In this document: in pieces, positions 45,392 through 53,861 of the stretch
How positions within the stretch are numbered: the first letter of the stretch is position 1
How the letters are laid out: every line of letters starts with the position of its first letter
From: Bacteroidota bacterium
GTDB taxonomy: Bacteria > Bacteroidota > Bacteroidia > Bacteroidales > VadinHA17
DNA length: 64,000 nt
Reading direction: 5' to 3'
Assembly (NCBI GenBank): GCA_018262715.1
Contig: JADFDS010000005.1
Span: forward strand, 1-64,000
Made by a program: the position numbers and the translations under genes
The notes under the pieces: model-generated
Databases searched by the model: none
What the model was told of the DNA's origin: nothing
What the model saw: the letters and a program-made list of their open reading frames with translations, nothing else

Positions 45392-46264
45392 TTAAAAGTA
45401 AGCCGGCTTGCCGGGGTAGAGCTCTGAAAGTATATTATTGGCAAGGCGGGAGGCACCTATCCTGAAATACTCCGGTGTAAGCCATTTCGCACCAAGCATG
45501 TTTTTTACAATGAAGTAATAGATGATGGCGTCATCGGGGGTGACAATACCGCCGGCAGGCTTGAATCCGATCATTATACCGGTCTCGTTGTAATAATCGC
45601 GTATGGCCCTGCAGATCACCCAAGCTGCCTCGGGAGTGGCTGACACGCTGCTCTTGCCCGTTGATGTTTTAACAAAGTCAGCGCCTGACTCCATCGCGAT
45701 AATGGAAGCCCGGTAGATGTTCCTTTCATCCTTGAGCAACCCAGTCTCCAGGATCACCTTCAGGGTGGTATCTCCTGCAGCTTCCCTGATGGCCTTCAGT
45801 TCATCGATGACTGCGTCATAGTCACCCTTGAGGAAAGTGCCCACGGGGATGACCACATCAATCTCGTCCGCACCCATCCTGACCGCCATGGAGGTCTCAA
45901 GTATCTTCACCTCTGTGAAAGTCTGGGCGGTCGGGAACGAGGCTGCCACCACGGCCAGTCTGACGCCGCACCCGCCAAGTCCCTCATGTGCCACTTTAAC
46001 AAAGTTGGGGTAGACACACAGAGCCGCCACGTTGCTGATGTCATTGAAGTGATAACTGAACTGGGCGGTTCTCTCTGCAAAGCTCCTGATGGTGGCGTCA
46101 CTGTCAGAAGTGTTGAGGCTGGTGAGATCGATAAATGAAAATATTTCTCTCAGAATCGGAGCCCTTTCTACAGTGCCGGGCGTCCTTTTTGCCTCGGCAA
46201 TGCATTCACCCATCTCGCCGGGCGAGTAGTCGTTATTTAAGAGTTTTTTGTATAATTTGCTCAT
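45392..46264 (-). CDS. deoC: Deoxyribose-phosphate aldolase
   Basis: 290 residues, somewhat longer than E. coli DeoC through an N-terminal helical extension (about 1-45). It splits 2-deoxyribose 5-phosphate into glyceraldehyde 3-phosphate and acetaldehyde. The Schiff-base lysine is in DFVKTSTGKSS, the second active-site lysine in GFKPAGGI, and the aspartate in GADEIDVVIPVG. An Fnr-like palindrome lies at 46299-46310 upstream. DUF4271 and hemD follow downstream. Confidence 0.95.
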   Translation of the reverse strand: MSKLYKKLLNNDYSPGEMGECIAEAKRTPGTVERAPILREIFSFIDLTSLNTSDSDATIRSFAERTAQFSYHFNDISNVAALCVYPNFVKVAHEGLGGCGVRLAVVAASFPTAQTFTEVKILETSMAVRMGADEIDVVIPVGTFLKGDYDAVIDELKAIREAAGDTTLKVILETGLLKDERNIYRASIIAMESGADFVKTSTGKSSVSATPEAAWVICRAIRDYYNETGIMIGFKPAGGIVTPDDAIIYYFIVKNMLGAKWLTPEYFRIGASRLANNILSELYPGKPAYF

Positions 46265-46298
46265 AATGAGTTTAATATGTGAACAGCAACAGACTGTC

Positions 46299-46310
46299 TG
46301 ACGGCCGTCA
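46299..46310. promoter_or_regulatory. Palindrome TGACGGCCGTCA upstream of deoC
   Basis: A perfect 12-bp inverted repeat. With its flanks it reads TTGAC-N4-GTCAG on the minus strand, one base from the TTGAC-N4-GTCAA site at 9842. It lies 35 nt before the deoC start. It could be a Crp/Fnr-type operator. Confidence 0.35.
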
Positions 46311-46359
46311 AACGCGGGTCAATTTAGTTGTTTTTAGTGAAAAGCAAATAAAAAACAGA

Positions 46360-47736
46360 CTATTTACGAAGGCTTTTATTTCTTGCCAGCGAGGCGAATA
46401 TTCCTGCAAAGCAGAGAATGGAGAATACAATGAATCCGACCTTCATGGAATTCATGAGCTGCGGGTAATTGTCCGGGTTTATTTTTTCCTGCCCCATATA
46501 GATGGCCAGCAGCATCAGTGCTATTGCCATACTGAGGGTCTGCCCCACGTTTCTCATCGTCCCAAGCATGCCTGAAGCATTGCCAAGCTGTCTTTTCTCT
46601 ACGGAGCTCATTATTGCATTTGAGTTTGGCGAAGAAAAGAGCGAGAAGCCGGCTCCCATGATTACCAGTACTGTCACAATGAATGCCACCGAGGTCTGCT
46701 CAGTCAGGAAGCAGAGCATTATAAGTCCGGCTGAAGTGATACCCATGCCGGTCGAGGCCAGTACGCCCGGATTGTATTTGTCGGAGAGTTTCCCGGCTGC
46801 AGGTGAGAAAAGAGCCATGGTAAGGGGCCATGACATCAGGACCAGGCCTGCTTCGCGCGGTCCGAGACCCCTGATATACTGCAGGAAGAGGCTCAGGAAG
46901 AAGCCGATTGCGCTTGTGGCAGCATAATGTATCAGTGCCGCAAGACTTGAGAATGCGAAGATCCTGTTATGTGAGATCAGCGTAACGTCAAACAACGGAT
47001 GAACAGCCTTTTTCTCCCTCATGATGAAGAGAGGCATAAGCACCACGCCGGTTGCAGTTATCGCCCATCCCTCTGCAGAGGGCAGTCTGGAGAATCCGTA
47101 CATAAGCGCTGCCATCGAGATGCCGTAGATTACTGACCCCGCCCAGTCAAAGCTCTCTCCTTTTGCTTCAGCCCATTCCCGTTTCATCTTTGTGCGGATG
47201 AGGATAAGGCTTATTATTCCCATGGGTATCAGGAAGGCAAAGATGCTCCTCCATCCCAGGTACCTGGTAAGCAGGCCGCCAAGGAACGGCCCCGAGGCCA
47301 GCCCTATATAGACTGCGGTCACGTTGATTCCCATTGCCCGTCCCCTCTCCCCCGGGGGGAAGACTGATGTCAGAATGGCCATGTTGGTTCCGAACATCAT
47401 AGCCCCGCCGATACCCTGCAGAATCCTGGTACCGATCAGCCACCGGATGCCCGGGGTGAATGTCAGCAGGATCATTGAAAGAGTGAATACCATCATTCCT
47501 GCAGTGAACACCTTCCTGCGCCCCAGTATGTCACCGGCCCTTCCCGCCGGAAGCAGCAACATCGAGGTGGTTAGCATGTAACTACTTATGATCCAGTTTA
47601 ATGTAACAGCATTAAGGCTGAGCTCTTCTCCGATGGAGGGAAGCGCGAGATTGACCGACGAGCCCATGAACGGGGTCAGGAATGATGCAAATGCCGTGAC
47701 CGACAGCACTGACCGCTTAAGTTCCTTTTCAGTCAT
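46360..47736 (-). CDS. MFS drug-resistance-type transporter (DHA2-like)
   Basis: 458 residues with about 14 hydrophobic helices. Motif A-like GRAGDILGRRKVF follows helix 2, and RILQGIGGAMMFGTNMAILTSVFPPGERGRAMG is the motif of the EmrB/QacA family. N-terminal SLNAVTLNWIISSYML is also characteristic. It probably exports small toxic compounds with proton antiport; the substrate cannot be read. The start overlaps the dtd stop by 4 nt. Confidence 0.9.
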   Translation of the reverse strand: MTEKELKRSVLSVTAFASFLTPFMGSSVNLALPSIGEELSLNAVTLNWIISSYMLTTSMLLLPAGRAGDILGRRKVFTAGMMVFTLSMILLTFTPGIRWLIGTRILQGIGGAMMFGTNMAILTSVFPPGERGRAMGINVTAVYIGLASGPFLGGLLTRYLGWRSIFAFLIPMGIISLILIRTKMKREWAEAKGESFDWAGSVIYGISMAALMYGFSRLPSAEGWAITATGVVLMPLFIMREKKAVHPLFDVTLISHNRIFAFSSLAALIHYAATSAIGFFLSLFLQYIRGLGPREAGLVLMSWPLTMALFSPAAGKLSDKYNPGVLASTGMGITSAGLIMLCFLTEQTSVAFIVTVLVIMGAGFSLFSSPNSNAIMSSVEKRQLGNASGMLGTMRNVGQTLSMAIALMLLAIYMGQEKINPDNYPQLMNSMKVGFIVFSILCFAGIFASLARNKSLRK

Positions 47737-48185
47737 TCCCTGTTTCTGCTGTCAATAATGATTGTAACGGGACCGTCGTTGACAAGCTCAACATCCATCA
47801 TTGCACCGAAGACCCCTGTGGCCGGAGTTCTGCCAAGAAGGCCGGCTGTACGTAAAATGAACTCTTCATAAAGCGGTATTGCCTTTTCCGGTCTGGCAGC
47901 ACGGATATATGAAGGCCTGTTTCCCTTTTTGGTCGAGGCATGAAGGGTGAACTGGCTGACAATCATTATCCCGCTTCCGGTTTCAACTGCAGAGAGATTC
48001 ATCACCCCGATGCTGTCATCAAACAGCCGGAGGTTCACCATTTTGGCGGCCATCCAGTTTATATCCTCAGCAGTATCTGCATCTTCAAACCCTGCAAGCA
48101 CAAGCAGGCCCTTCCCTATTGACGAATGTACCTTCCCGTCAATGGTCACGGAAGCTCTTTTCACTCTCTGGACTACTATCCTCAT
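47733..48185 (-). CDS. dtd: D-aminoacyl-tRNA deacylase
   Basis: 150 residues from ATG 48185, the true MRIVVQRVKRASV start; an in-frame ATG 17 codons upstream is rejected because it lies in the divergent promoter region. It removes D-amino acids (and glycine from tRNA-Ala) from tRNA. The two signature motifs SQFTLHA and NDGPVT are intact. A 6-bp hairpin directly touches the start codon. The MFS gene overlaps its end. Confidence 0.95.
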   Translation of the reverse strand: MRIVVQRVKRASVTIDGKVHSSIGKGLLVLAGFEDADTAEDINWMAAKMVNLRLFDDSIGVMNLSAVETGSGIMIVSQFTLHASTKKGNRPSYIRAARPEKAIPLYEEFILRTAGLLGRTPATGVFGAMMDVELVNDGPVTIIIDSRNRE

Positions 48186-48221
48186 ACCCTGAAACAGGGT
48201 GGTAAAAATAGCAAATATTAC

Positions 48222-48229
48222 TATTTTTG
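48222..48229 (+). promoter_or_regulatory. -7 element TATTTTTG for mntP
   Basis: TATTTTTG matches the -7 consensus and lies 16 nt before the mntP ATG. No -33 TTTG at the right distance. The 60-nt divergent region is too short for a yybP-ykoY manganese riboswitch. Confidence 0.45.
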
Positions 48230-48245
48230 CGTCCATCAGTCAGTC

Positions 48246-48812
48246 ATGGACCTGATTACTATCACAGCAATAGCCCTGGGCCTCTCCCTCGACAGCTTCG
48301 CCGTCTCGCTCTCCTGCGGAGTGATTGAGTCAAAGATCAGATTCAGAAATGCGGTGCGGATTGCCTTCATTCTTGCTCTTTTTCAGGGGGGACTGACGAT
48401 AGTGGGTTTTTTCCTCGGATCAACGGTTTCAGACTACATCTCGAGGTATGATCACTGGGTGGCTTTTATTCTCCTGATGGTTCTCGGGATAAGGATGATC
48501 ATCGGCGGACTGAAGGTGACTTCCGACCGGCAACCCATAGACATCAACCGGTTGCCGGTGGTGCTGACAATGGCAGTGGGTACAAGCATTGACGCCTTTG
48601 CGGTAGGTATCAGCCTGGCATTTCTGAAGGTTCAGATCTGGACGGCCGGGCTGATAATAGGAACCGTAACCTTCCTGGCATCCATGACTGCGATCCGGAT
48701 CGGCAAATCTGCCGGCTCCCGCCTTGGTTCAAGGGTTGAGATAATCGGGGGCATTATATTGGCTGCAATCGGAGTCCGCATTCTTGTTGAGCATCTCCTG
48801 TCCGCCGGTTGA
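48246..48812 (+). CDS. mntP: Manganese efflux pump MntP
   Basis: 188 residues from ATG 48246; a longer in-frame start 40 codons upstream overlaps dtd and is rejected. Six membrane helices in two repeats carry the motifs ALGLSLDSFAVSLSCG and AVGTSIDAFAVGIS, whose aspartates are needed for Mn(II) export. It protects against excess manganese. Divergent from dtd. Confidence 0.93.
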   Translation: MDLITITAIALGLSLDSFAVSLSCGVIESKIRFRNAVRIAFILALFQGGLTIVGFFLGSTVSDYISRYDHWVAFILLMVLGIRMIIGGLKVTSDRQPIDINRLPVVLTMAVGTSIDAFAVGISLAFLKVQIWTAGLIIGTVTFLASMTAIRIGKSAGSRLGSRVEIIGGIILAAIGVRILVEHLLSAG

Positions 48813-48864
48813 TCCGGCAGACAGTGTTGCGCGCTGATACCCTCTCTGACAGAAGAAAGGACGG

Positions 48865-49653
48865 TTAAAGCGGTATCATGAACCGTTCCCTGCCTGAAAA
48901 AACAGCCATTTCCCTGTACCCGGCCCTCTTCAAAAGATCATATGCTTCGCCGAAATACTGTCCGACACGTTCAGGAAAGTGAGCGTCAGAGTTGACGCAC
49001 ACAGCCACCCCCTGCTGCGCGAAAAGATGCAGGTATTGTCTGTCAGGATAAAAATCATGCAGCGGTTTGTTCCGGCCGTTGGTATTCAGTTCAAAGGCAA
49101 CCTCATGAATAGCAAATGAAGAAGCCATCATGCTGTAAAGGAGGGATATGTCAGCCTGCGGGTAAAAACGGTGAATGCGCACGAGATCAGGATGCCCCAT
49201 GATGTCAAAGAATCCCGTTGAGGCAGCCTCACAGACCAGGTTGAAATAGTTCTCATATATCTGGTCAACATCCTTCCCGATATAGAATTCAGGACCGAGG
49301 TCTACGGTTTCATCTCCCATATAATGGACTGAGCCGATAATATAGTCGAATGGAAACGAATTGATAATTTTTTCCGTATCCTTTTCGGTGCCGGGCAGAT
49401 AGTCAATCTCGAGGCCGAGCCTTACAGCAATCAGGTCCTTATACTCCCTCTTAAGCCTCAGTATGTGTTCGGCGTAAGCCGGAAGCCTGTCATGATCCAT
49501 GCACCATCCCGTGTCTCCTCCCAGCGGGTTCAGGTGGTCAGAAAAGCCCAGTTCCTTCAGTCCCAGTCTTATGGCTGCCTCTATATATGCCTCGGGCTCA
49601 CGCTTCCCGTCACTGTAGACGGTATGCATATGATAATCGGTTCCGTAAATCAT
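48865..49653 (-). CDS. PHP-family histidinol-phosphatase-like hydrolase
   Basis: 262 residues from ATG 49653; the open frame extends 128 codons further but overlaps the divergent crp gene. The PHP metal motif DYHMHTVYSDG starts the protein. FSDHLNP, GLEIDYLP, DYIIGSVHYMG, MGHPDLVR and VNSDAHFPERVG complete the four PHP motifs. It matches the HisJ/HisK histidinol-phosphatase type, but there are no other his genes here, so the substrate may differ. AGGAAG lies just before the start. Confidence 0.88.
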   Translation of the reverse strand: MIYGTDYHMHTVYSDGKREPEAYIEAAIRLGLKELGFSDHLNPLGGDTGWCMDHDRLPAYAEHILRLKREYKDLIAVRLGLEIDYLPGTEKDTEKIINSFPFDYIIGSVHYMGDETVDLGPEFYIGKDVDQIYENYFNLVCEAASTGFFDIMGHPDLVRIHRFYPQADISLLYSMMASSFAIHEVAFELNTNGRNKPLHDFYPDRQYLHLFAQQGVAVCVNSDAHFPERVGQYFGEAYDLLKRAGYREMAVFSGRERFMIPL

Positions 49654-49686
49654 TCTTCCTGCTGTGATAAATTGACAGCCCTGATT

Positions 49687-49694
49687 CAAAAATA
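49687..49694 (-). promoter_or_regulatory. -7 element TATTTTTG for the PHP gene
   Basis: On the minus strand TATTTTTG lies 33 nt before the ATG at 49653, with AGGAAG close to the start codon. No clear -33 TTTG. Confidence 0.45.
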
Positions 49695-49727
49695 TAAAAG
49701 GTGAACGAATAATGTCGGGGATTGTTC

Positions 49728-49735
49728 TAAATTTG
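49728..49735 (+). promoter_or_regulatory. -7 element TAAATTTG for the second crp-like gene
   Basis: TAAATTTG is a full -7 match ending only 8 nt before the ATG at 49744. Transcription would start at or just before the start codon, which implies a leaderless or nearly leaderless message. Confidence 0.45.
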
Positions 49736-49743
49736 TAGGAATA

Positions 49744-50451
49744 ATGGTTGTTGAAGCAAATACCCCGAAAAGGAAATGCAATTGTCTCTCCTGTGAGCTG
49801 AGGAATCTTGTATTCACCAACCTTGAAGAGGAGGATGTAAGGCGTGTCTGTGAATCCAAGGAAGAATTCTCTTATGCCAAGGGCGAGATCATTCATAGCG
49901 AGGGGGATCCCATACATTACTTCAAATACCTTAAAACCGGCCTTGTCAAACTCTTCAGGCTGACGCCCGAAGGTGACGAGCAGGTGATTACCATTACCAG
50001 GCCTTTTGAATTTGTAAGCAACACCAACGTCTTCCATGAGGATAAGTACAGTTACTCCCTCTCTGCCCTTGAAGATTCCGTTGTGTGCTGCGTACGGATA
50101 GAATTCATAAAGGAACTTATACTCCGGAACGGGAAGTTTGCACTGAACCTGATATCTTCTCTTTCCCGCACAATGGAAAGCATAATCTCGCTCGGACTGG
50201 AGATCAGGAAGAGGAACCTGGCCGGCCGCACAGCCTTTGTATTGCTCTATTTTTCAAACGAAATCTATCACTCGAGGATTTTTGAGCTTCCGGTCTCACG
50301 GAAGGAGATTGCCGACCTCATCAGCATGAGTTCCGCCAACGTGATACGTACCTTCTCGGAATTCAGGCGTGACGGCATTATCAGGGCCAACGGCCGTACC
50401 ATAGAGATCACTGACATGAACAAGCTGGAAGTGATTTCACGGCGAGGGTGA
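49744..50451 (+). CDS. Crp/Fnr-family transcription regulator
   Basis: 235 residues. The N-terminus has three cysteines (CNCLSC) before a cyclic-nucleotide-binding-type barrel (GEIIHSEGDPIHYFKYLKTGLVKLF). The helix-turn-helix is VSRKEIADLISMSSANVIRTFSEF. Its recognition helix keeps the Arg of Fnr but has Ala-Asn where Fnr has Glu-Thr or Glu-Ser, so it should read a different site from the regulator at 18830. The cysteine cluster suggests a redox or metal signal. It stands alone, divergent from the PHP gene. Confidence 0.88.
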   Translation: MVVEANTPKRKCNCLSCELRNLVFTNLEEEDVRRVCESKEEFSYAKGEIIHSEGDPIHYFKYLKTGLVKLFRLTPEGDEQVITITRPFEFVSNTNVFHEDKYSYSLSALEDSVVCCVRIEFIKELILRNGKFALNLISSLSRTMESIISLGLEIRKRNLAGRTAFVLLYFSNEIYHSRIFELPVSRKEIADLISMSSANVIRTFSEFRRDGIIRANGRTIEITDMNKLEVISRRG

Positions 50452-50507
50452 TCATTGCGCCAAAATAATTATCTTGATTACGTCTAACCTTAACCTCTGT
50501 TTCCGAC

Positions 50508-52439
50508 ATGAAAAAAACTACCGGAGCCTTTTTTCTGTTCCTGTTTGCCTCAGTCATATACCCCGTAGGGGCGCAGCGGCCTGTCTTTCCCGACTCATCT
50601 GTCTATACTGTTGAGGGGCCGCGGCACGGTGTCAGTTTCTTTCCCCGGGTGCATCACCCTGGAGTTGAATACACCCCGGGAGATACTCTCTCTTTTGACA
50701 GGTACCATACTTACGGGGTGATATGCCACTGGATGAACCGGTGGGCGGAGGATCATCCGGAAATTGTCACCCTTTATGAGGTGGGCCGCAGCTATGAGGG
50801 GAGACCTGTCATGCAGATGACTATCACCAGCGGCAAAAACGGTTCTGACACCGACAAACCCGCGGCTTTCTTTGAGGGAAACAGGCACAGCGGTGAGGTA
50901 ACCGGCGCAGAGTCAGTCCTGTGGCTGGCCAGGCACCTGATAGAAGGATATGGCAATGACCCGTCAGTCACTGACCTGCTTGACCATTTCACCGTTTACC
51001 TCAGGCCTGTCAACAATCCTGACGGCCATGAGCTGTACCTCAACACTGCACAGAGCAATCGCAGCACCGTACGGCCCGATGACAATGACGGCGACGGACT
51101 CTTTGACGAGGATGCACCGGAGGACCTTGACGGCGATGGCATTATCCTGACGCTTCGCTGGCCTGACAGGAAAAACGGCACATTGGTGCCCGACCCGGAT
51201 GACCCCTCCGGAAGGGTCATGAAGAGAGTACCCCGCGGCGAGGGTATCTATGCAACATCGGCCGAGGGGATTGATAACGATGGTGACGGCAGGATAAACG
51301 AAGACGGCATTGGCGGGCTTGACCTGCACCGCAACTATCCTGAGAACTGGAGGCCTGAAAGGGAACAGACGGGCAGGGGTTTCAGCCAGCGCGGAGCAGG
51401 CGCATATCCGCTCAGCGAGCCCGAGACCAGGGCGGTTTTTACCTTCCTTATGACTCACCCGAATATTTATGTCGTCAACTCCATGGACACCACCGTGCCT
51501 ATGCACCTGCGTCCTCCGTCAACATCGCCATCCGAAGAGAGAATGTACCCTGAAGACCTGAAGTGGTACCGCTATTTTGATGACCTGGCCAGGAAGATAA
51601 CCGGTTACGAGAAAGCGGGAGACGTCTATAATGACTATGGCAACGGGGAACCGCTCTTCGGCCATGGCCCCGACTTCGGATACTGGTACTATGGTGCAAT
51701 CTGGTATGGAGACGAGCTTTGGAACGGCGGAAGGCCGAAGGATTATGACGGTGACGGCGACAAAGACCAGCTTGACATGCTGGCATGGGATGAGGAGGAA
51801 AATAGCGGCGAGGGTTTCCATGAGTGGAAGCCTGTGAGTCATCCGGTCCATGACAGTGTGGAGGCCGGCGGATTTCATCCGAAATTTTTCAGCCAGAATC
51901 CACCGCCTGCACATCTTGAAAAATGGGCTTCAAACCAGGCGCTGTTCAATAAGGAGCTTATAAGCCACCTGCCCAGGCTGGAATGGGAGGAGTACTCGGT
52001 TAAAAGAATAAAAAAATACCGCACAGATTCTGTCGATTATAAGCTGACCATCAGGTTCAGGAATGCCGGCAGGCTCCCCACGGCCCTCAGCCAGGCTCAC
52101 CTGGTCAAGATGGTCAGGCCTGATGAGGTAAAACTGAAATTTGAAGGTGACACCGCCGGCATACCCCGCAGCAGGGTTATTGAACCGGCGTCACCGGCAA
52201 CCGGACGGGGAAACATGATGATGTCCGAAGAGCGGAGCCGGAGGCCTGAATATGTAACTGTTGCCGTGGGTTATACCCCGGGAGGGGCCACCGCGGAGGC
52301 AAACTTCATCATCAGGGTATACGGAGAAGCCGAAGTCAGGGGAACAGCCACCGTTGAAACCACCAGGGCCGGAATACTGCCGGAGAAAGAGTTTTTTCTC
52401 GGAAATCCGACTTCACAGGCAGGCCCTCAGGGCCGATGA
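50508..52439 (+). CDS. Secreted M14-family zinc carboxypeptidase with calcium-loop insertions
   Basis: 643 residues with a signal peptide (ending YPVGAQ). The zinc motif H127-S-G-E130 (NRHSGE), NNPDG at about 169-173 and the DLHRNYP segment (about 272-278, usually DLNRNFP) define an M14 catalytic domain. Between them are acidic loops DDNDGDGLFDED, EDLDGDG and DNDGDGRINEDG, which resemble thrombospondin type 3 calcium sites; a fourth, DYDGDGDKD, follows later. The expected third zinc histidine aligns with Asp in NSMDTTVP, by eye. The C-terminal ~150 residues look like a beta-sandwich. It should act outside the inner membrane on peptides. It overlaps the convergent SDR gene by 27 nt. Confidence 0.88.
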   Translation: MKKTTGAFFLFLFASVIYPVGAQRPVFPDSSVYTVEGPRHGVSFFPRVHHPGVEYTPGDTLSFDRYHTYGVICHWMNRWAEDHPEIVTLYEVGRSYEGRPVMQMTITSGKNGSDTDKPAAFFEGNRHSGEVTGAESVLWLARHLIEGYGNDPSVTDLLDHFTVYLRPVNNPDGHELYLNTAQSNRSTVRPDDNDGDGLFDEDAPEDLDGDGIILTLRWPDRKNGTLVPDPDDPSGRVMKRVPRGEGIYATSAEGIDNDGDGRINEDGIGGLDLHRNYPENWRPEREQTGRGFSQRGAGAYPLSEPETRAVFTFLMTHPNIYVVNSMDTTVPMHLRPPSTSPSEERMYPEDLKWYRYFDDLARKITGYEKAGDVYNDYGNGEPLFGHGPDFGYWYYGAIWYGDELWNGGRPKDYDGDGDKDQLDMLAWDEEENSGEGFHEWKPVSHPVHDSVEAGGFHPKFFSQNPPPAHLEKWASNQALFNKELISHLPRLEWEEYSVKRIKKYRTDSVDYKLTIRFRNAGRLPTALSQAHLVKMVRPDEVKLKFEGDTAGIPRSRVIEPASPATGRGNMMMSEERSRRPEYVTVAVGYTPGGATAEANFIIRVYGEAEVRGTATVETTRAGILPEKEFFLGNPTSQAGPQGR

Positions 52440-53315
52440 AATGTCAGGATATCTGAACCGGTATCCGGCTGATGACAGATGATCAGGCGAGATCCGGCTG
52501 CCTGTTGTCAGTACAACTGCCATTTCACCCAGTACAACACGCAGGAGCCAGGCGGGCACATGCGGGAGGAATACCGGCAGCCGCTTCTGCCTCGCCACCT
52601 CACTCATCAGCTGATCATGTGTTACATGATGCGGTGCAACGGCGTTGAAAGGCCCAGACATGGCGGTATCAGTAAGGGCTTTGTGATAAATGCTGCAAAG
52701 GTCGGCTATATGGATCCACGGGAAATACTGTTCTCCGGGTGCAAACCTTACTACCAGTCCGGCCCTGGCCGGTGCTGTCATCCGGTTCAGGGCTGATCCT
52801 GAGCGGGCCAGCACCACTGCGGTCCTCATCCTGACCACTCTGACCCCTGCACCGGAAAAGAGATCGGCTGCCGCCTCCCAGAGCCGGCATGTCTCCCCGA
52901 GAAAGTCCCCGGCAGGTGGGTCTGACTCTGAAAAGACCCTGTCTGAATTAACTGATCCGTAGTAGTTTACCCCGGATGCGGTTATGAACACCGACGGGAT
53001 TTTTCCGGCACCGACGGTCATCTTATGGATGAGCTGCCCGGATACGGTGCGGCTATTGACAATATCCCGCTTACGGGCTTCTGTCCACCTGCCATCACCG
53101 ATATTTGCAGCGGCAAGATGGATTATGGCATCGCCCTCCCTGAAGGCATCGGGGTCACAGTAGCCGCTATCGGGGTCCCACCTGAATGACTGGTATCTCC
53201 CGTTCTTCTTTCCTCCCCGGGTCAGGTGCACCACCAGCCATCCCTCCGCTGCAAGGAGGGTGCTCAGATATGATCCGATCAGACCTCTGCCGCCAGTAAT
53301 TACTACCCTGTGCAT
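52413..53315 (-). CDS. TIGR01777-family NAD(P)-dependent epimerase (SDR)
   Basis: 300 residues. The nucleotide-binding motif is ITGGRGLIGSYL, with IIHLAAANIG and the active-site region ASGVNYYGS typical of the YfcH / TIGR01777 group of extended SDR proteins. The C-terminal part ends with the DUF1731-like segment LPVFLPHVPAWLLRVVLGEMAVVLTTGSRISP. The substrate is unknown. It lies 3 nt downstream of the C_GCAxxG gene and overlaps the end of the M14 gene. Confidence 0.9.
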   Translation of the reverse strand: MHRVVITGGRGLIGSYLSTLLAAEGWLVVHLTRGGKKNGRYQSFRWDPDSGYCDPDAFREGDAIIHLAAANIGDGRWTEARKRDIVNSRTVSGQLIHKMTVGAGKIPSVFITASGVNYYGSVNSDRVFSESDPPAGDFLGETCRLWEAAADLFSGAGVRVVRMRTAVVLARSGSALNRMTAPARAGLVVRFAPGEQYFPWIHIADLCSIYHKALTDTAMSGPFNAVAPHHVTHDQLMSEVARQKRLPVFLPHVPAWLLRVVLGEMAVVLTTGSRISPDHLSSAGYRFRYPDISSALRACL

Positions 53316-53318
53316 CTA

Positions 53319-53741
53319 CTACTCAAGTGTTTCAATTATTTCAATGGCATCACCGATGCATTTCTCGCACACCTTCTGCGAGAGGCCCTTCCGGGCGATG
53401 TTGTCTTTTCCTTCAGGGGTGTTGAGATTCTCTCCGAGAAGTTCTGAGCACTGGTCTGTTCCGTTACGAACGGTGAAAATCCTGTTGAATTCCTTTACTC
53501 TGCCGTATACCGCGGCCTTGTCGCTTTCGGAGGGGAGGCCTGGCACACCGTGGGCCATGCCGAACCAGATGTATGCACCTGTAACCGCCCCGCATGTCTT
53601 CTGCAGTCTTCCCATTCCGCCGCCGAATGCGGCTGCCGCACTGGCCGCATCACGGCTCCCGCCGGTACAGGCCATCAGCACCGCCTGGGAACAACTGTAG
53701 CCCTCACGAAAGTAACCTAAAGCCTTATCTTTTTTATTCAT
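53319..53741 (-). CDS. C_GCAxxG_C_C family protein
   Basis: 140 residues. The family pattern is present: C17 in GYSCSQAV, the GGGMG stretch, TCGAVTGAYI (the GCAxxG core read here as TCGAVTG), and two C-terminal cysteines in VCEKC, plus C in TDQCSELLG. The conserved cysteines suggest metal or Fe-S binding or redox activity, but no member has a settled function. It is followed by the SDR gene after 3 nt, and is divergent from the phosphofructokinase gene. Confidence 0.87.
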   Translation of the reverse strand: MNKKDKALGYFREGYSCSQAVLMACTGGSRDAASAAAAFGGGMGRLQKTCGAVTGAYIWFGMAHGVPGLPSESDKAAVYGRVKEFNRIFTVRNGTDQCSELLGENLNTPEGKDNIARKGLSQKVCEKCIGDAIEIIETLE

Positions 53742-53753
53742 TTACTTTTTTGT

Positions 53754-53761
53754 CAAAAATA
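53754..53761 (-). promoter_or_regulatory. -7 element TATTTTTG for the C_GCAxxG gene
   Basis: On the minus strand TATTTTTG lies 12 nt before the ATG at 53741, implying a very short leader. No clean -33 motif. Confidence 0.4.
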
Positions 53762-53792
53762 TTAAAAAAACTTAGGAGCTTCAGTTTCCTTT

Positions 53793-53823
53793 TTTGATAT
53801 GATTTTGAAAAGTCCTACTTTTA
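53793..53823 (+). promoter_or_regulatory. Promoter of the phosphofructokinase gene (TTTG-N19-TACTTTTA)
   Basis: TTTG at 53793-53796, a 19-nt spacer and TACTTTTA at 53816-53823 (one mismatch in the last base of TAnnTTTG). The expected start would leave a leader of about 30 nt to the ATG at 53862. Confidence 0.55.
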
Positions 53824-53861
53824 CCGCCTGCATTAAAGTAGTTTTAAACACATCATTTACA

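Noticed and set aside
48186-48245. Manganese riboswitch (yybP-ykoY) upstream of mntP
   Set aside because: Only 60 nt separate the divergent genes and a -7 element occupies the end, leaving no room for the fold.
49654-50037. 128-codon N-terminal extension of the PHP phosphatase frame
   Set aside because: It lies antisense to the crp-like gene and has no PHP-like sequence; the family starts directly with IYGTDYHMH.
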